Shown here in pieces: positions 1-11,360 of a stretch of DNA of 27,231 bases (within the stretch, counting starts at the first letter, position 1; the number at the start of each line of letters is the position of its first letter). Both the position numbers and the translations under genes were made by a program. A model generated the notes under the pieces. The model did no database searches, had not been told where the DNA came from, and saw only the letters and a program-made list of their open reading frames with translations. The stretch is from CAZAMP01 sp964486455 (GTDB lineage Bacteria > Eisenbacteria > RBG-16-71-46 > CAZAMP01), in contig CAZAMP010000054.1 in NCBI GenBank assembly GCA_964486455.1, forward strand, positions 1 to 27,231, given 5' to 3'.

Positions 1-1
1 C

Positions 2-541
2 GTGATCCGCAATGTGATCCTCAGGCCATGCGATCGCCGAGTGCTCTTCATGAAGCAGATGGCGCATCATCTGATCCCGAGTGTTGACCGCGCCTTCTTG
101 CGAGAGACGCGGAACGTGATCCTGACCCGCGATCCGGTCGACATGTTGCCGTCGCTCAGGCATCAGCTACCGACGCCGACACTGGGTGACACCGGCTACG
201 CCCTGCAGCAAGAACTACTCGATCAGCTGATCGCGCTGGGGCAGGATCCGCCTGTTCTGGACTCTCGAAAGCTCCTGGAGAACCCTTCCGGCGTATTGAG
301 CGCGCTCTGTGATCGCTTGGAACTGCCGTTCGACCGCTCGATGCTGTCGTGGGAGGTGGGTGCCCGGGTCGAGGACGGCATCTGGGCAAAGCACTGGTAC
401 GCGAATGTTCACAAATCAACCGGCTTCATTACATACAAACCGAAGACGGCGCCATTTCCCGAGGCGCTGCGTCTGTTGCTTGCGGAATGCGAGCCGATCT
501 ATGCGCGGTTGCTGGAGCGCGCGATCCATGCTGAACTTTGA
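2..541 (+). CDS. Sulfotransferase-family protein, 3' part (5' end outside window)
   Basis: This is the C-terminal 179 or so residues of a P-loop sulfotransferase-like protein; the gene enters from the left edge, so the N-terminal PAPS-binding loop is not visible. What is visible is a lysine-rich 'MKQMAHH' strand, the sequence NVILTRDPVDMLPSLRHQ, which fits the 3'-phosphate-binding RDPxxxxxS element of the family, and a conserved C-terminal block DGIWAKHWYANVHKSTGF. The reading frame ends at TGA 539-541. Ninety bases later, in the same frame but after further stops, comes a class IV aminotransferase. In plants a related sulfotransferase-like domain and an aminotransferase domain are fused in 'branched-chain aminotransferase-like' proteins, so the neighbours may work together. 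The true substrate is unknown. The family call is fairly secure; sulfonation activity is inferred. Confidence 0.75.
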   Translation: MIRNVILRPCDRRVLFMKQMAHHLIPSVDRAFLRETRNVILTRDPVDMLPSLRHQLPTPTLGDTGYALQQELLDQLIALGQDPPVLDSRKLLENPSGVLSALCDRLELPFDRSMLSWEVGARVEDGIWAKHWYANVHKSTGFITYKPKTAPFPEALRLLLAECEPIYARLLERAIHAEL

Positions 542-631
542 TCGCGACGTGTCGTTGCGCAAGCGTGGCGGCAGCCAGGCGACGTTCCGTAGATACCGGG
601 CAACACGAGGCCAAAACCCGAGGGCTGAACC

Positions 632-1543
632 ATGACCCCCCAACTTCCGGACCCCCGAAATAGCGACATCATCGTTTACGTCGGCGGCGAGCTTCTTCCG
701 CGTGACGAGGCCAAGGTCTCCGTTTTCGATAGCGCCGTTCAAGGCGGCGACGCGGTCTGGGAGGGATTGCGCGTCTACGACGGCAAGATCTTCCAGCTGG
801 ATGCGCACCTGGACCGTCTTCGGGATTCGGCGAAGGCGATGGCGTTCGCCGACGTTCCGTCTCGGGACACGATCAAAAGCGCGATCTTCGAGACGCTCGA
901 GGCGAACGGTATGCGGAACGGCGTGCACATCCGTCTGACGCTCACGCGCGGGAAGAAGATCACGTCGGGCATGGACCCGAAGCTGAATCAGTACGGCCCG
1001 TGCCTCATCGTCTTGCCCGAGTGGAAGCCACCGGTCTATGACGCGTCGGGCATCCGGCTGGCCACGGCCTCGATCCGGCGGAACCCGCCGATGTGCGTCG
1101 ACTCGAAGATCCACCACAACAACCTCATCAACAACATCCTGGCGAAGATCGAGGCGAACGTCGCAGGCGCGGATGATGCCGTCATGCTCGACGTGTTCGG
1201 CTACGTGTCCGAAACGAACGCGACGAACCTCTTTCTGTTCAAGAGAGGTTCGCTCGTGACGCCGCACGCGGACAGCTGTCTTCCGGGCATCACACGATCG
1301 GTCGTCCTCCGGATCGCGAGAGAGGCGGGCATCGAGGCGATCGAGCGGAATATTTCACTGACCGAGCTATACACGGCGGACGAGATCTTCGTCACCGGCA
1401 CCATGGGGGAGCTGACGCCTGTCCTCGAGGTGGACGGTCGTGTGATCGGGGCGGGGGAGCCGGGACCGGAGACCGAGAAGCTGCGATCGCTCTACGCAGC
1501 CGCCACGGCGAAGGACGGTGAGCCACTACCCGCAAGCTCATAG
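632..1543 (+). CDS. Class IV (fold-type IV) PLP aminotransferase, branched-chain/D-amino-acid type
   Basis: A 303-residue aminotransferase of the IlvE/Dat/PabC superfamily, which moves an amino group between an amino acid and a 2-oxoacid using PLP. The expected landmarks are present: the N-terminal strand YVGGELLPRDEAKVSVFD, the PLP-binding lysine at about residue 159 (in DSKIHHNNLINN), the glutamate at about 194 in YVSETNATNLF, the LPGITR block (217-222) and GTMGELTPV (256-264). The start ATG has AGGG seven bases upstream. The length matches the family. The N-terminal 'DSAVQGGDAVWEGLRVY' is typical of BCAT-like paralogues that sit beside or are fused to sulfotransferase-like domains. I leave the symbol empty because true IlvE, a D-amino-acid aminotransferase and a specialised paralogue cannot be separated from sequence alone. 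Confidence 0.88.
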   Translation: MTPQLPDPRNSDIIVYVGGELLPRDEAKVSVFDSAVQGGDAVWEGLRVYDGKIFQLDAHLDRLRDSAKAMAFADVPSRDTIKSAIFETLEANGMRNGVHIRLTLTRGKKITSGMDPKLNQYGPCLIVLPEWKPPVYDASGIRLATASIRRNPPMCVDSKIHHNNLINNILAKIEANVAGADDAVMLDVFGYVSETNATNLFLFKRGSLVTPHADSCLPGITRSVVLRIAREAGIEAIERNISLTELYTADEIFVTGTMGELTPVLEVDGRVIGAGEPGPETEKLRSLYAAATAKDGEPLPASS

Positions 1544-1661
1544 GTGGTTTAATAACAACAGGTTGGGCGGGGCCGTCTCCCTGGGGAGACAATTCCACGC
1601 TCCCCTCCGGTGCGATCGAAGGGCCATTCACTCTCCAGAGGTCAGCGACGTCAACCTAACG

Positions 1662-1690
1662 AAAAGGCCCCGGGCATTGCCCGGGGCCCC
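1662..1690 (-). terminator. Intrinsic terminator of the nifJ operon
   Basis: A perfect 10-bp GC stem (GGCCCCGGGC at 1666-1675 and GCCCGGGGCC at 1679-1688) closes a 3-base loop and, read on the minus strand, is followed by TTTT (1665-1662). It lies 33 bases past the stop of the minus-strand dihydroorotate-dehydrogenase-like gene. The plus-strand aminotransferase converges on it; a smaller 7-bp dyad without a T-tract (1575-1590, GTCTCCC/GGGAGAC) may help end that transcript. Confidence 0.88.
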
Positions 1691-1722
1691 GATGATGTCA
1701 TTCCGCTCGCGAGCGTGATCTA

Positions 1723-2712
1723 CTACCGATAGCTCTGTAGCACCCGCATGTACTGCGCGCGCTCGAACGCGGCCGCGTCGGAGCAGTTCTTTTGACTCAT
1801 GCTGCCGCACATCTGCTCGACCGACTCGTACTCGTGCTCTTCCATCCAGTTCACGAGGTCCTGCTCGACGACCTTCAGATGCCCGACGCCGTTCTTGAGC
1901 AGCGCTGACGCCATCATGGTCACGTTGGCGCCGACCATGATCATTCTGATCGCGTCGGTCGCCGAGTGAATACCGCGGGTGGCCGCGATGTCGGCCTTGA
2001 TCCTTCCGTGAAGGATCGCCACCCAGCGCATCGGCAACCGGAGGTCGAAAGACGAGCTGAGCTGGAGATCCGGAACGATCTCTAGCTCCTCCAGATCGAC
2101 GGTCGGCTGGAAGAAGCGGTTGAACAGAACGAGCGCGTCGGCACCGGCGTCGTCCAAACGCTTGGCCATGTTCGCCATGTTGCTGAAGAACGGACCCAGC
2201 TTGACGGCCACCGGGATCGAGACGGCGGACTTGACCGCCTTCAGGATTTCGAAATAGGTGGCCTCGACGTCGGTTCCCGCGAGATCGGGATCCGTCGGGA
2301 TGTAATAGACGTTCAGTTCCAGCGCATCGGCGCCGGCGTCCTGCATCTGGCGCGCGTACGGCGTCCATTTGCCGGGCGCGGTGGCGTTGAGGCTCGCGAT
2401 GATCGGGATCCCGACGGTCTCCTTCGCCTTGCGGATGTGGTCCAGGTAATCCTCGGGCCCGACACGGTAGCTGTCTGGCTCGGGGAAGAAGGACGTTGCC
2501 TCCGCGAAACTGTCCGTCGCGTGCGTCGTGTGATGATGCAGCTCGAAGCGTTCCTGTGTGAGCTGCTCCTCGAAGAGCGATGCCAAGACGATGGCCGACG
2601 CTCCGGCGTCCTCCATCCGCTTGACGGTGTCGATCTCCATCGAAAGCGGCGACGCCGATGGAACAAGCGGCGAGCGGAGCTTCATTCCCAGATATGTTGT
2701 GGAGATGTCCAT
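1723..2712 (-). CDS. Dihydroorotate dehydrogenase-like FMN oxidoreductase
   Basis: A 329-residue protein of the dihydroorotate-dehydrogenase-like group often found beside nifJ. It has the TIM-barrel features of the family: an N-terminal LGMKLRSPLVPSASPL strand, IPIIASLNATAPGKW in the barrel, DALELNVYYIP, IPVAVKLGPFFSNMANMA, and near the end GIHSATDAIRMIMVGANVTMM, which fits the C-terminal phosphate-binding region for FMN. Its position 57 bases after nifJ on the same strand, and before a strong terminator, suggests co-transcription and a redox role linked to pyruvate oxidation rather than pyrimidine synthesis; no other pyr gene is nearby. AGGA lies four bases before the ATG. The true electron donor and acceptor are unknown. 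It is probably cytosolic because no signal or membrane segment is seen. Confidence 0.88.
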   Translation of the reverse strand: MDISTTYLGMKLRSPLVPSASPLSMEIDTVKRMEDAGASAIVLASLFEEQLTQERFELHHHTTHATDSFAEATSFFPEPDSYRVGPEDYLDHIRKAKETVGIPIIASLNATAPGKWTPYARQMQDAGADALELNVYYIPTDPDLAGTDVEATYFEILKAVKSAVSIPVAVKLGPFFSNMANMAKRLDDAGADALVLFNRFFQPTVDLEELEIVPDLQLSSSFDLRLPMRWVAILHGRIKADIAATRGIHSATDAIRMIMVGANVTMMASALLKNGVGHLKVVEQDLVNWMEEHEYESVEQMCGSMSQKNCSDAAAFERAQYMRVLQSYR

Positions 2713-2769
2713 ATCATCCTGTCCCTTCTCGAGCCGACGAACGGCCCGACCCCTCCCAGTCTCTCCGAA

Positions 2770-6366
<3,597 letters not shown>

Positions 6367-6390
6367 CTCTCCACCCATCCCTTCACGAAG

Positions 6391-6412
6391 ACGCGGCGAA
6401 CCCTCGCCGCGT
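6391..6412 (-). promoter_or_regulatory. Hairpin in the nifJ leader
   Basis: ACGCGGCGA (6391-6399) pairs perfectly with TCGCCGCGT (6404-6412) around a 4-base loop, in the 109-base gap between the cyclic-nucleotide-binding gene and nifJ. No T-run follows it on the minus strand, so it is not a standard terminator. An RNA-stability or processing stem between operon genes is the simplest reading. Confidence 0.5.
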
Positions 6413-6475
6413 ACACAGTTGACACCCGGGCATGTTACCGGCGGTCGTGTGTGGCTCGACGACCGGAAGCATTAT

Positions 6476-6937
6476 TTAGTCATACGGTCCGTAGATATCG
6501 AGGATCTGGTACCGCGTTGCCTTCAGTCTGTGCGCAATGACCTCCGCAAATCGTTTAAGGAGCTCGTAGCCGAGACCGGGATCCTGGTTGAACTTCTCAC
6601 GAAGGCACCGGCCGTCGAGTGCGATCGCGTTTGTGAGTTGAAGCGCGCGCGCGTCGAAGCTCCACTTGTATGGAGGTATGAGCCACGACCACCCGAGCAA
6701 CTCTCCTTCTTTGATCGTCTCGACGCTGATCGGTCCCCTTCCGGGAACGAATACTTCGAGCGCGACGCAACCGCTGCGGAGGACGTAGAACTTGTCAGCG
6801 GAATCGCCCTCGCGAAAAACGTACTGTCCGGCGTGAAAACGCGTGTTCGAGGCGCAGGTGCTGATCACCTGTCGGTACTTTTCGTCCATCCCTTTGAAGA
6901 AGGGGTGCTCTTCAAGAATGCGGTCCAGGATTTCCAT
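6476..6937 (-). CDS. Cyclic-nucleotide-binding-domain protein (stand-alone sensor, no DNA-binding domain)
   Basis: A 153-residue protein made almost only of one CRP/FNR-type cNMP-binding fold: EHPFFKGMDEKYRQVIS, FHAGQYVFREGDSADKFYVLRSG (beta-roll), then ISVETIKEGELLGWSWL where the phosphate-binding cassette should be, and helices to residue 153. There is no C-terminal helix-turn-helix, unlike CRP or FNR, so it probably acts by binding protein partners. The canonical cassette (G-E-L/I-A-L-L…RAA) is altered to GELLGWSWLIPPYKW, so cAMP binding is doubtful. It is transcribed toward nifJ 109 bases downstream and may tune PFOR activity or redox flow; this is inference. GGGGAG lies seven bases before the ATG. 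Confidence 0.85.
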   Translation of the reverse strand: MEILDRILEEHPFFKGMDEKYRQVISTCASNTRFHAGQYVFREGDSADKFYVLRSGCVALEVFVPGRGPISVETIKEGELLGWSWLIPPYKWSFDARALQLTNAIALDGRCLREKFNQDPGLGYELLKRFAEVIAHRLKATRYQILDIYGPYD

Positions 6938-7071
6938 GGGCGCACTCCCCTCTGGCCATGTGTTGATGAAATCACCCCGCGGAACCCAGGTTCGCGAGGT
7001 TTGACGCAGCGGAGAATCTACACGCAGACGCCTCAGAAGTCGAAGTGTACGGAAGTTTCCATGAAATGTTA

Positions 7072-7099
7072 ACTATAAAACCCTCATTTAAATCGCCAA
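7072..7099 (-). promoter_or_regulatory. Candidate sigma70-type promoter for the CNB-nifJ operon
   Basis: On the minus strand, TTGGCG (7099-7094) and TATAGT (7077-7072) are separated by 16 bases; five of six -10 bases and four of six -35 bases fit the consensus. Transcription would start near 7065, leaving about 128 bases of leader before the ATG at 6937. The stretch is AT-rich in an otherwise GC-rich region. Confidence 0.5.
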
Positions 7100-7189
7100 T
7101 GAAACGGCCGCCTGCCGGGCGGCTCCCCGAAGACCGCTGCCCCATAGTGGTTAGTGGCCCCGCGGCCGTGCGCTATCAAAGCAGCGATC

Positions 7190-7198
7190 TGGTATAAT
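7190..7198 (+). promoter_or_regulatory. Extended -10 promoter of the first beta-helix gene
   Basis: TGGTATAAT (7190-7198) is a perfect TATAAT preceded by the TG of an extended -10 element; no good -35 is seen, which extended -10 promoters can tolerate. It covers the first ATG of the downstream frame (7197-7199), so that ATG would not be in the transcript, and translation should begin further on, at GTG 7257. Confidence 0.6.
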
Positions 7199-7256
7199 GA
7201 AATCAGCTACCGGGACATTTCCTGTTGGGTACCGGGACGCTCCCGTCGAGGCCGTC

Positions 7257-8249
7257 GTGAGGGTTGCACCTTTGATCCATCTCCATCGCTCCCCAGATAG
7301 CCGACCGAGACCGCTCCTGGCGATCGTTGCCATCGTGTGGCTAGCCGCCACCACCGGTCATGTGTCCGCCGAAACCACGGTGTGGTCTCCGTCCGACAAT
7401 CCCCATATCCTTACCGACGATTTCATCGTCGGCGAAGGTGAACTCCTCACGATTCTGCCCGGCACCGAGGTGAGGCTGGCCGCCGGTGTCAGCCTTTGGG
7501 TCGACGGCGGTCGGCTGGACGCGGTCGGCACGCCCGACAGTCTCATCATGATCCGCTGGAATGTCCCCGGCGATCACTGGGGCGCCATCCGATTCAACGC
7601 ATCGGCCAACAACCGGATGACCCATGTGTTCGTTCAGGGGGGCAGCTTCGAGGACGACGATCACGGAGGGATGATGGAGGTCGAGTACGAGTCCTCCATC
7701 ATCGTCGACGATTGCGAATTCACAAACTACACGCACGATGGATTCCTCGCGCGTTACGGCAGTCGGTTCATGATCATCGATTCCTACGTCCACAACGGAC
7801 AGCAGCGCGGGATCGTTCAGAACACGCAGGCCAAAGGTCACGTGATCAGGTGCCGGGTCGAAAACGTCAATCTCGACGGCATCGAAGCAGATGGGGGCGG
7901 TGATCCGTTCTATGTCCTCATCAGCGACAGTGTCGTCCATGACGTCGGCGACGACGGTATCGATCTGGACGCGGAATTCATCGGGCGGCTCGACGGGAAC
8001 ACGATCTACTCGTGCGGCGACAAGGGTGTCAGCGTCTCCAGCGACGCGTCGGCGACGGTGATCAATTGCGTGGTCTACGACTGCTTCGCCGGCATCGTGG
8101 GCTCCGGGGGTGGGTACGTCGAGGTAGCCAGCTCTACGATCTACGGTTGTGACTACGGTCTTCGCGCATACATGGTCTCCGGCTATTCCGGCGGCACGGT
8201 GGACGCGAGAAACGTCGTCGTCTGGGAGACGGCCGTGAGCGCCGACTAG
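7257..8249 (+). CDS. Secreted parallel beta-helix protein, N-terminal part (ends at in-frame TAG)
   Basis: This frame encodes a signal peptide (PLLAIVAIVWLAATTGHVSA, cleavage likely after VSA) followed by a right-handed beta-helix with many short turns of the type 'ISDSVVHDVGDDGIDLDAEF', 'LDGNTIYSCGDKGVSV', 'VINCVVYDCFAGIVG', 'VASSTIYGCDYGLRA'. Such helices occur in polysaccharide-binding or -cleaving and adhesive surface proteins; no catalytic residues can be assigned. I chose GTG 7257 because GAGG lies five bases upstream and because the earlier ATG at 7197 sits inside the -10 box. The frame stops at TAG 8247-8249, yet the same frame continues at once with the expected remaining helix and C-terminal sorting domain, so this is one gene interrupted by a single amber codon. 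Confidence 0.75.
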   Translation: MRVAPLIHLHRSPDSRPRPLLAIVAIVWLAATTGHVSAETTVWSPSDNPHILTDDFIVGEGELLTILPGTEVRLAAGVSLWVDGGRLDAVGTPDSLIMIRWNVPGDHWGAIRFNASANNRMTHVFVQGGSFEDDDHGGMMEVEYESSIIVDDCEFTNYTHDGFLARYGSRFMIIDSYVHNGQQRGIVQNTQAKGHVIRCRVENVNLDGIEADGGGDPFYVLISDSVVHDVGDDGIDLDAEFIGRLDGNTIYSCGDKGVSVSSDASATVINCVVYDCFAGIVGSGGGYVEVASSTIYGCDYGLRAYMVSGYSGGTVDARNVVVWETAVSAD

Positions 8250-8831
8250 GGGATCTTCTCCATCGTGAATGCGACCTACTGCAATTTCGCCCAGAGCTAT
8301 CCCGGTGAGGGAAACATCAGCTCCGATCCGCTCTTCGTCGATCCCGAGCTGGGTGATTTTCACCTGCGGCCGTACTCGCCGTGCATCGACGCAGGGACGA
8401 GCGATCCGCCCACCCCGCTGCTCGATTTCGAGGACGACCCGCGCTTCGACGATCCGACGGTGCCGAACACGGGCGGGGGCCTACAGACTTACTACGACAT
8501 GGGTGTGGACGAAATGACCGATCCGCCGATCGGAGTGGACGATACACTCGACCTCTTCCCGCCCGGGCTGGCCGTTTGGCCCAATCCGGCGCCGTCCGGC
8601 GTCACCCTCGATCTGACGCTGCGGCACGAGGGCCAGGTGCGGGTCTCGGTTCACGATGTGTCCGGCCGCCATGTCCGCCTGGTGCGCGAGGCGCGCCTCG
8701 CCGCGGGACGGCATCCCATCGTCTGGGACGGACGAGATGAGGGAGGATCTCCCGTGCCGTCGGGAGTATATTTCGTGCGGCTGGAATCGGGTGGCCGTCC
8801 CATCAGTCGCAGGGTCGTGTTGGTCAGGTAG
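8250..8831 (+). pseudogene. Continuation of the beta-helix protein: last helix turns plus FlgD-like C-terminal sorting domain
   Basis: It is in the same frame as the preceding gene part and separated from it only by TAG 8247-8249. It begins GIFSIVNATYCNFAQSYPGEG and continues with NISSDPLFVDPELGDF and SPCIDAGTSDP, a block that normally closes beta-helix domains of this kind. It then has a FlgD-Ig/sorting-type domain: LAVWPNPAPSGVTLDL, VSVHDVSGRHVRLV, WDGRDEGGSPVPSGVYFVRL and the terminal RRVVLVR. A GTG at 8265 could start it, but it lacks a convincing ribosome site and any signal peptide, so independent expression of a secreted protein is unlikely. Either the gene is broken by one mutation or the UAG is read through. 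Confidence 0.65.
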
Positions 8832-9077
8832 GAGCCAGGCTGTTGCCCATTGACGCACAGTTTTGGCAACGATATCATTTTATGTGCTGAGGCTCTGGCT
8901 GCCCCGGCGTCTGTGCTAGAAGTAGGCTTCCGTAGGCAATGTGATGGGTGGGCCGGTTTGATCGTACCTCTCGCATCATTGCACCACTCTGCCCCTCCGC
9001 TCTTCGTACGCCCCAACACCCCACCCAGACTGCTCTCTCTCTCGTCGATACGCACTTCGATCGCCTGGAAGCGTGGC

Positions 9078-11360
9078 GTGTTGCGGAAACCAGGCGGGCG
9101 GTGCTGGGGAGACAATGGAAACCGGGCTTTGAGAGTCGCCGCATTTCTTGTCATAGCGGTCTGTATCTGGACATCAATGAGCGAGGGTGCGACCTATGTT
9201 GTCGACGGCGGGGGATCCGGTAACTTTCTCACGATTCAGGAGGGCATCGACGCGGCGCAGTATGGCGACAGCGTAGTGGTCTTGCCGGGTATCTACTCCG
9301 ACATACTGATCGTCGATGCTCCATGGGGAGATCGGATCGCAAACGTGTCCATGAAGGACGGAGTCGTCGTTTTCTCATCCCAAGGGCCGGTCGCTACGGT
9401 AATCGACGGCGATGGGATCGCGGACTATGGAGTGTGGTTTCCAGAGGGCAGTTCGAGCGAGACGGTTCTTTCCGGTTTCCACATTCGCGGCGGTTCGGTT
9501 GGCATCTACATGTATTGGTCTGACGCCCATGTAACCGGGAACCTACTCACGCATCATGACAACGAGGCGATCAGCAACAACAGAGGTTCTCCGCTCATCA
9601 AATCCAATACGATTCATGGTCCTGACTTTGGCATCCGATCGCACTACGACGAGGCACACCCAACGATCGCGCTGAACATAGTCGCCTACGGCAGTGGGAA
9701 TGGCATTGAGTGTGATGAAGGAGGAGGGACTATCTACAGCAACAATGTGTGTGGCTTCAGAAACAACTGGTGGGGTTGCACGGCAGATCCTCTCAACGTT
9801 TACAGTGCTCCGAACTTCTGCGATCCCTGGCCGACAGGGGAGGGGGGCGACTACACACTGGCGGCCAACTCTCCCTGCCTCCCAGAGAATAGCCCGTCCG
9901 GAGAGCTAATCGGCGCACTGGGAGTTGGATGTGACTCGTTGTCTGTCGGCGCCTGTTGCTTCGACGATGGTCAATGTTTCATGCGCACGGAAGTCTTCTG
10001 CACGAACTTCGACAACTTCTATGTTGGAGATGGCGTTCAGTGCAACTCGGATCTCTGCTCAACCGCTCCAGGCGCTTGTTGTTTGCCGGACGAGACCTGC
10101 GTTGTTGTCAGCGAGGATGAGTGCGAGGACCTAGATGGGGACTTTCTGGGCCATGCCGTCTCGTGTGATGATGAGATCTGTGACGCCGATGCGTATCATG
10201 TCCCCGGCGACTTCGCGACAATCCAGGAAGCCATTGACGCCGCCGCGGATCTCGACACGATCTATGTCGCTCCGGGCGTCTACAAGGGGGACGGCAACAA
10301 AAACCTCAACATAAATAGGAAGGAGATCTTGATCATTTCGGAAGCCGGCCCGGAGAGCACCGTCATCGATTGTGAAGGCGCCGGACGAGGCGCCTACTTC
10401 CGCTATGTTGCATGGCCCACCCTCCTCCAGGGCTTTACGATAAAGAACGGGGTGGCGGAATTTGGCGGCGCCATCGCCTGCAGGACCGCATCCCCAACCG
10501 TTAGAGACTGCATTCTGATCGGCAACTACGCCGAGCAGAGGGGCGGCGCTATTTCCTGCTATGGCGGGGCGGCCCGAATCGAACACTGCGTGATCAGCGG
10601 CAACCTTGCAGAGTGGTCGGGTGGCGGCGGCATCGCCGCATACGATGGAGCGGACCCGGTTATCGACCACTGCACGATCAGCGGCAATTTCGGGCCGTCC
10701 GGCGGCGGTGTCTATGTGGGATATGAGTGGGGAGGGGCTCGGCTCCGCCACACGATTGTTTGGGGGAACTGCTCGGATTCTGAATGGCAAGAAGTTCGCG
10801 GTACGGGTACCTATGGCCCCGTCTGGCTTGAATGCACGTGCATCCCCGATGGAGGAGTCGGGGGCTATGGACTAGAAGTCATATGGCTAGAGGGGAACAT
10901 CCATGAGGATCCACGTTTCTGTGATCCCGACACCTGCGCGAATAGCCCCACGACGGCCGGCGACTACAGCCTGCACATCGATTCGCCATGCCTTCCGGGC
11001 AACTACCCGGGCGACCACTACTGCGGGATCATCGGTGCGCGTGGCTACGGCGGCTGCGATCCAGGCGTCGATGTTGTCGTCGAAGAGCTGAAGCTTCCGC
11101 CCGGGCTAGCGGTCTCCCCCAATCCATCTCATGGCCCTATCCACGTGGCTTTCACAACGGATGGGTCCAAGCCTCGAAGGCTTCTTGTGTTTGACGTCAT
11201 GGGTCGCGAGGTCTATTCACACACCTTGGCGCCCACCTCGGGCGTTTGGCGGTGGAACGGGATAAACAATGCCCACCTATCCGTTTCGCCAGGCACCTAC
11301 TTCGTCCGCCTGGAAGCGGGGGGCATGACAGAGACCAAACGGGTCGTCTTACTGCGGTAG
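9078..11360 (+). CDS. Large secreted protein: two beta-helix modules, cysteine 'GACC' repeats, C-terminal sorting domain
   Basis: A 760-residue cell-surface or extracellular protein. The signal peptide is ALRVAAFLVIAVCIWTSMSEGA. Module 1 opens with YVVDGGGSGNFLTIQEGIDA and ends in YTLAANSPCLP. Two cysteine-rich repeats follow, GACCFDDGQCFMRTEVFC and GACCLPDETCVVVSEDEC, each ending in a further paired cysteine segment. Module 2 opens with YHVPGDFATIQEAIDAAADL, matching the opening of module 1, runs through glycine-rich turns (FGGAIACR, RGGAISCYGG, SGGGGIAAYDG) and ends in YSLHIDSPCLPG. The C-terminus (LAVSPNPSHGPIHV … SPGTYFVRLEAGG … KRVVLLR) is the FlgD-like sorting tail. I chose GTG 9078, with GGAAG six bases upstream; the frame is open to 8850, but that extra sequence has no protein-like character. 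TTG 9129 remains possible. The ligand is unknown. Confidence 0.8.
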   Translation: MLRKPGGRCWGDNGNRALRVAAFLVIAVCIWTSMSEGATYVVDGGGSGNFLTIQEGIDAAQYGDSVVVLPGIYSDILIVDAPWGDRIANVSMKDGVVVFSSQGPVATVIDGDGIADYGVWFPEGSSSETVLSGFHIRGGSVGIYMYWSDAHVTGNLLTHHDNEAISNNRGSPLIKSNTIHGPDFGIRSHYDEAHPTIALNIVAYGSGNGIECDEGGGTIYSNNVCGFRNNWWGCTADPLNVYSAPNFCDPWPTGEGGDYTLAANSPCLPENSPSGELIGALGVGCDSLSVGACCFDDGQCFMRTEVFCTNFDNFYVGDGVQCNSDLCSTAPGACCLPDETCVVVSEDECEDLDGDFLGHAVSCDDEICDADAYHVPGDFATIQEAIDAAADLDTIYVAPGVYKGDGNKNLNINRKEILIISEAGPESTVIDCEGAGRGAYFRYVAWPTLLQGFTIKNGVAEFGGAIACRTASPTVRDCILIGNYAEQRGGAISCYGGAARIEHCVISGNLAEWSGGGGIAAYDGADPVIDHCTISGNFGPSGGGVYVGYEWGGARLRHTIVWGNCSDSEWQEVRGTGTYGPVWLECTCIPDGGVGGYGLEVIWLEGNIHEDPRFCDPDTCANSPTTAGDYSLHIDSPCLPGNYPGDHYCGIIGARGYGGCDPGVDVVVEELKLPPGLAVSPNPSHGPIHVAFTTDGSKPRRLLVFDVMGREVYSHTLAPTSGVWRWNGINNAHLSVSPGTYFVRLEAGGMTETKRVVLLR

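Noticed and set aside
6963..6975. FNR-like box TTGAT-GAA-ATCAC upstream of the CNB gene
   Set aside because: The spacer is three bases instead of four and one half-site ends in C; too weak for an oxygen-control claim.
7341..8363. Minus-strand open frame opposite the beta-helix gene
   Set aside because: Its content (D, H, V, R rich) mirrors the plus-strand beta-helix; no family features.
9115..9132. Five-codon frame (METGL) with a GGGGAG ribosome site overlapping a TTG in the beta-helix frame
   Set aside because: It could be a coupled leader, but GTG 9078 gives a simpler start with a normal signal peptide.
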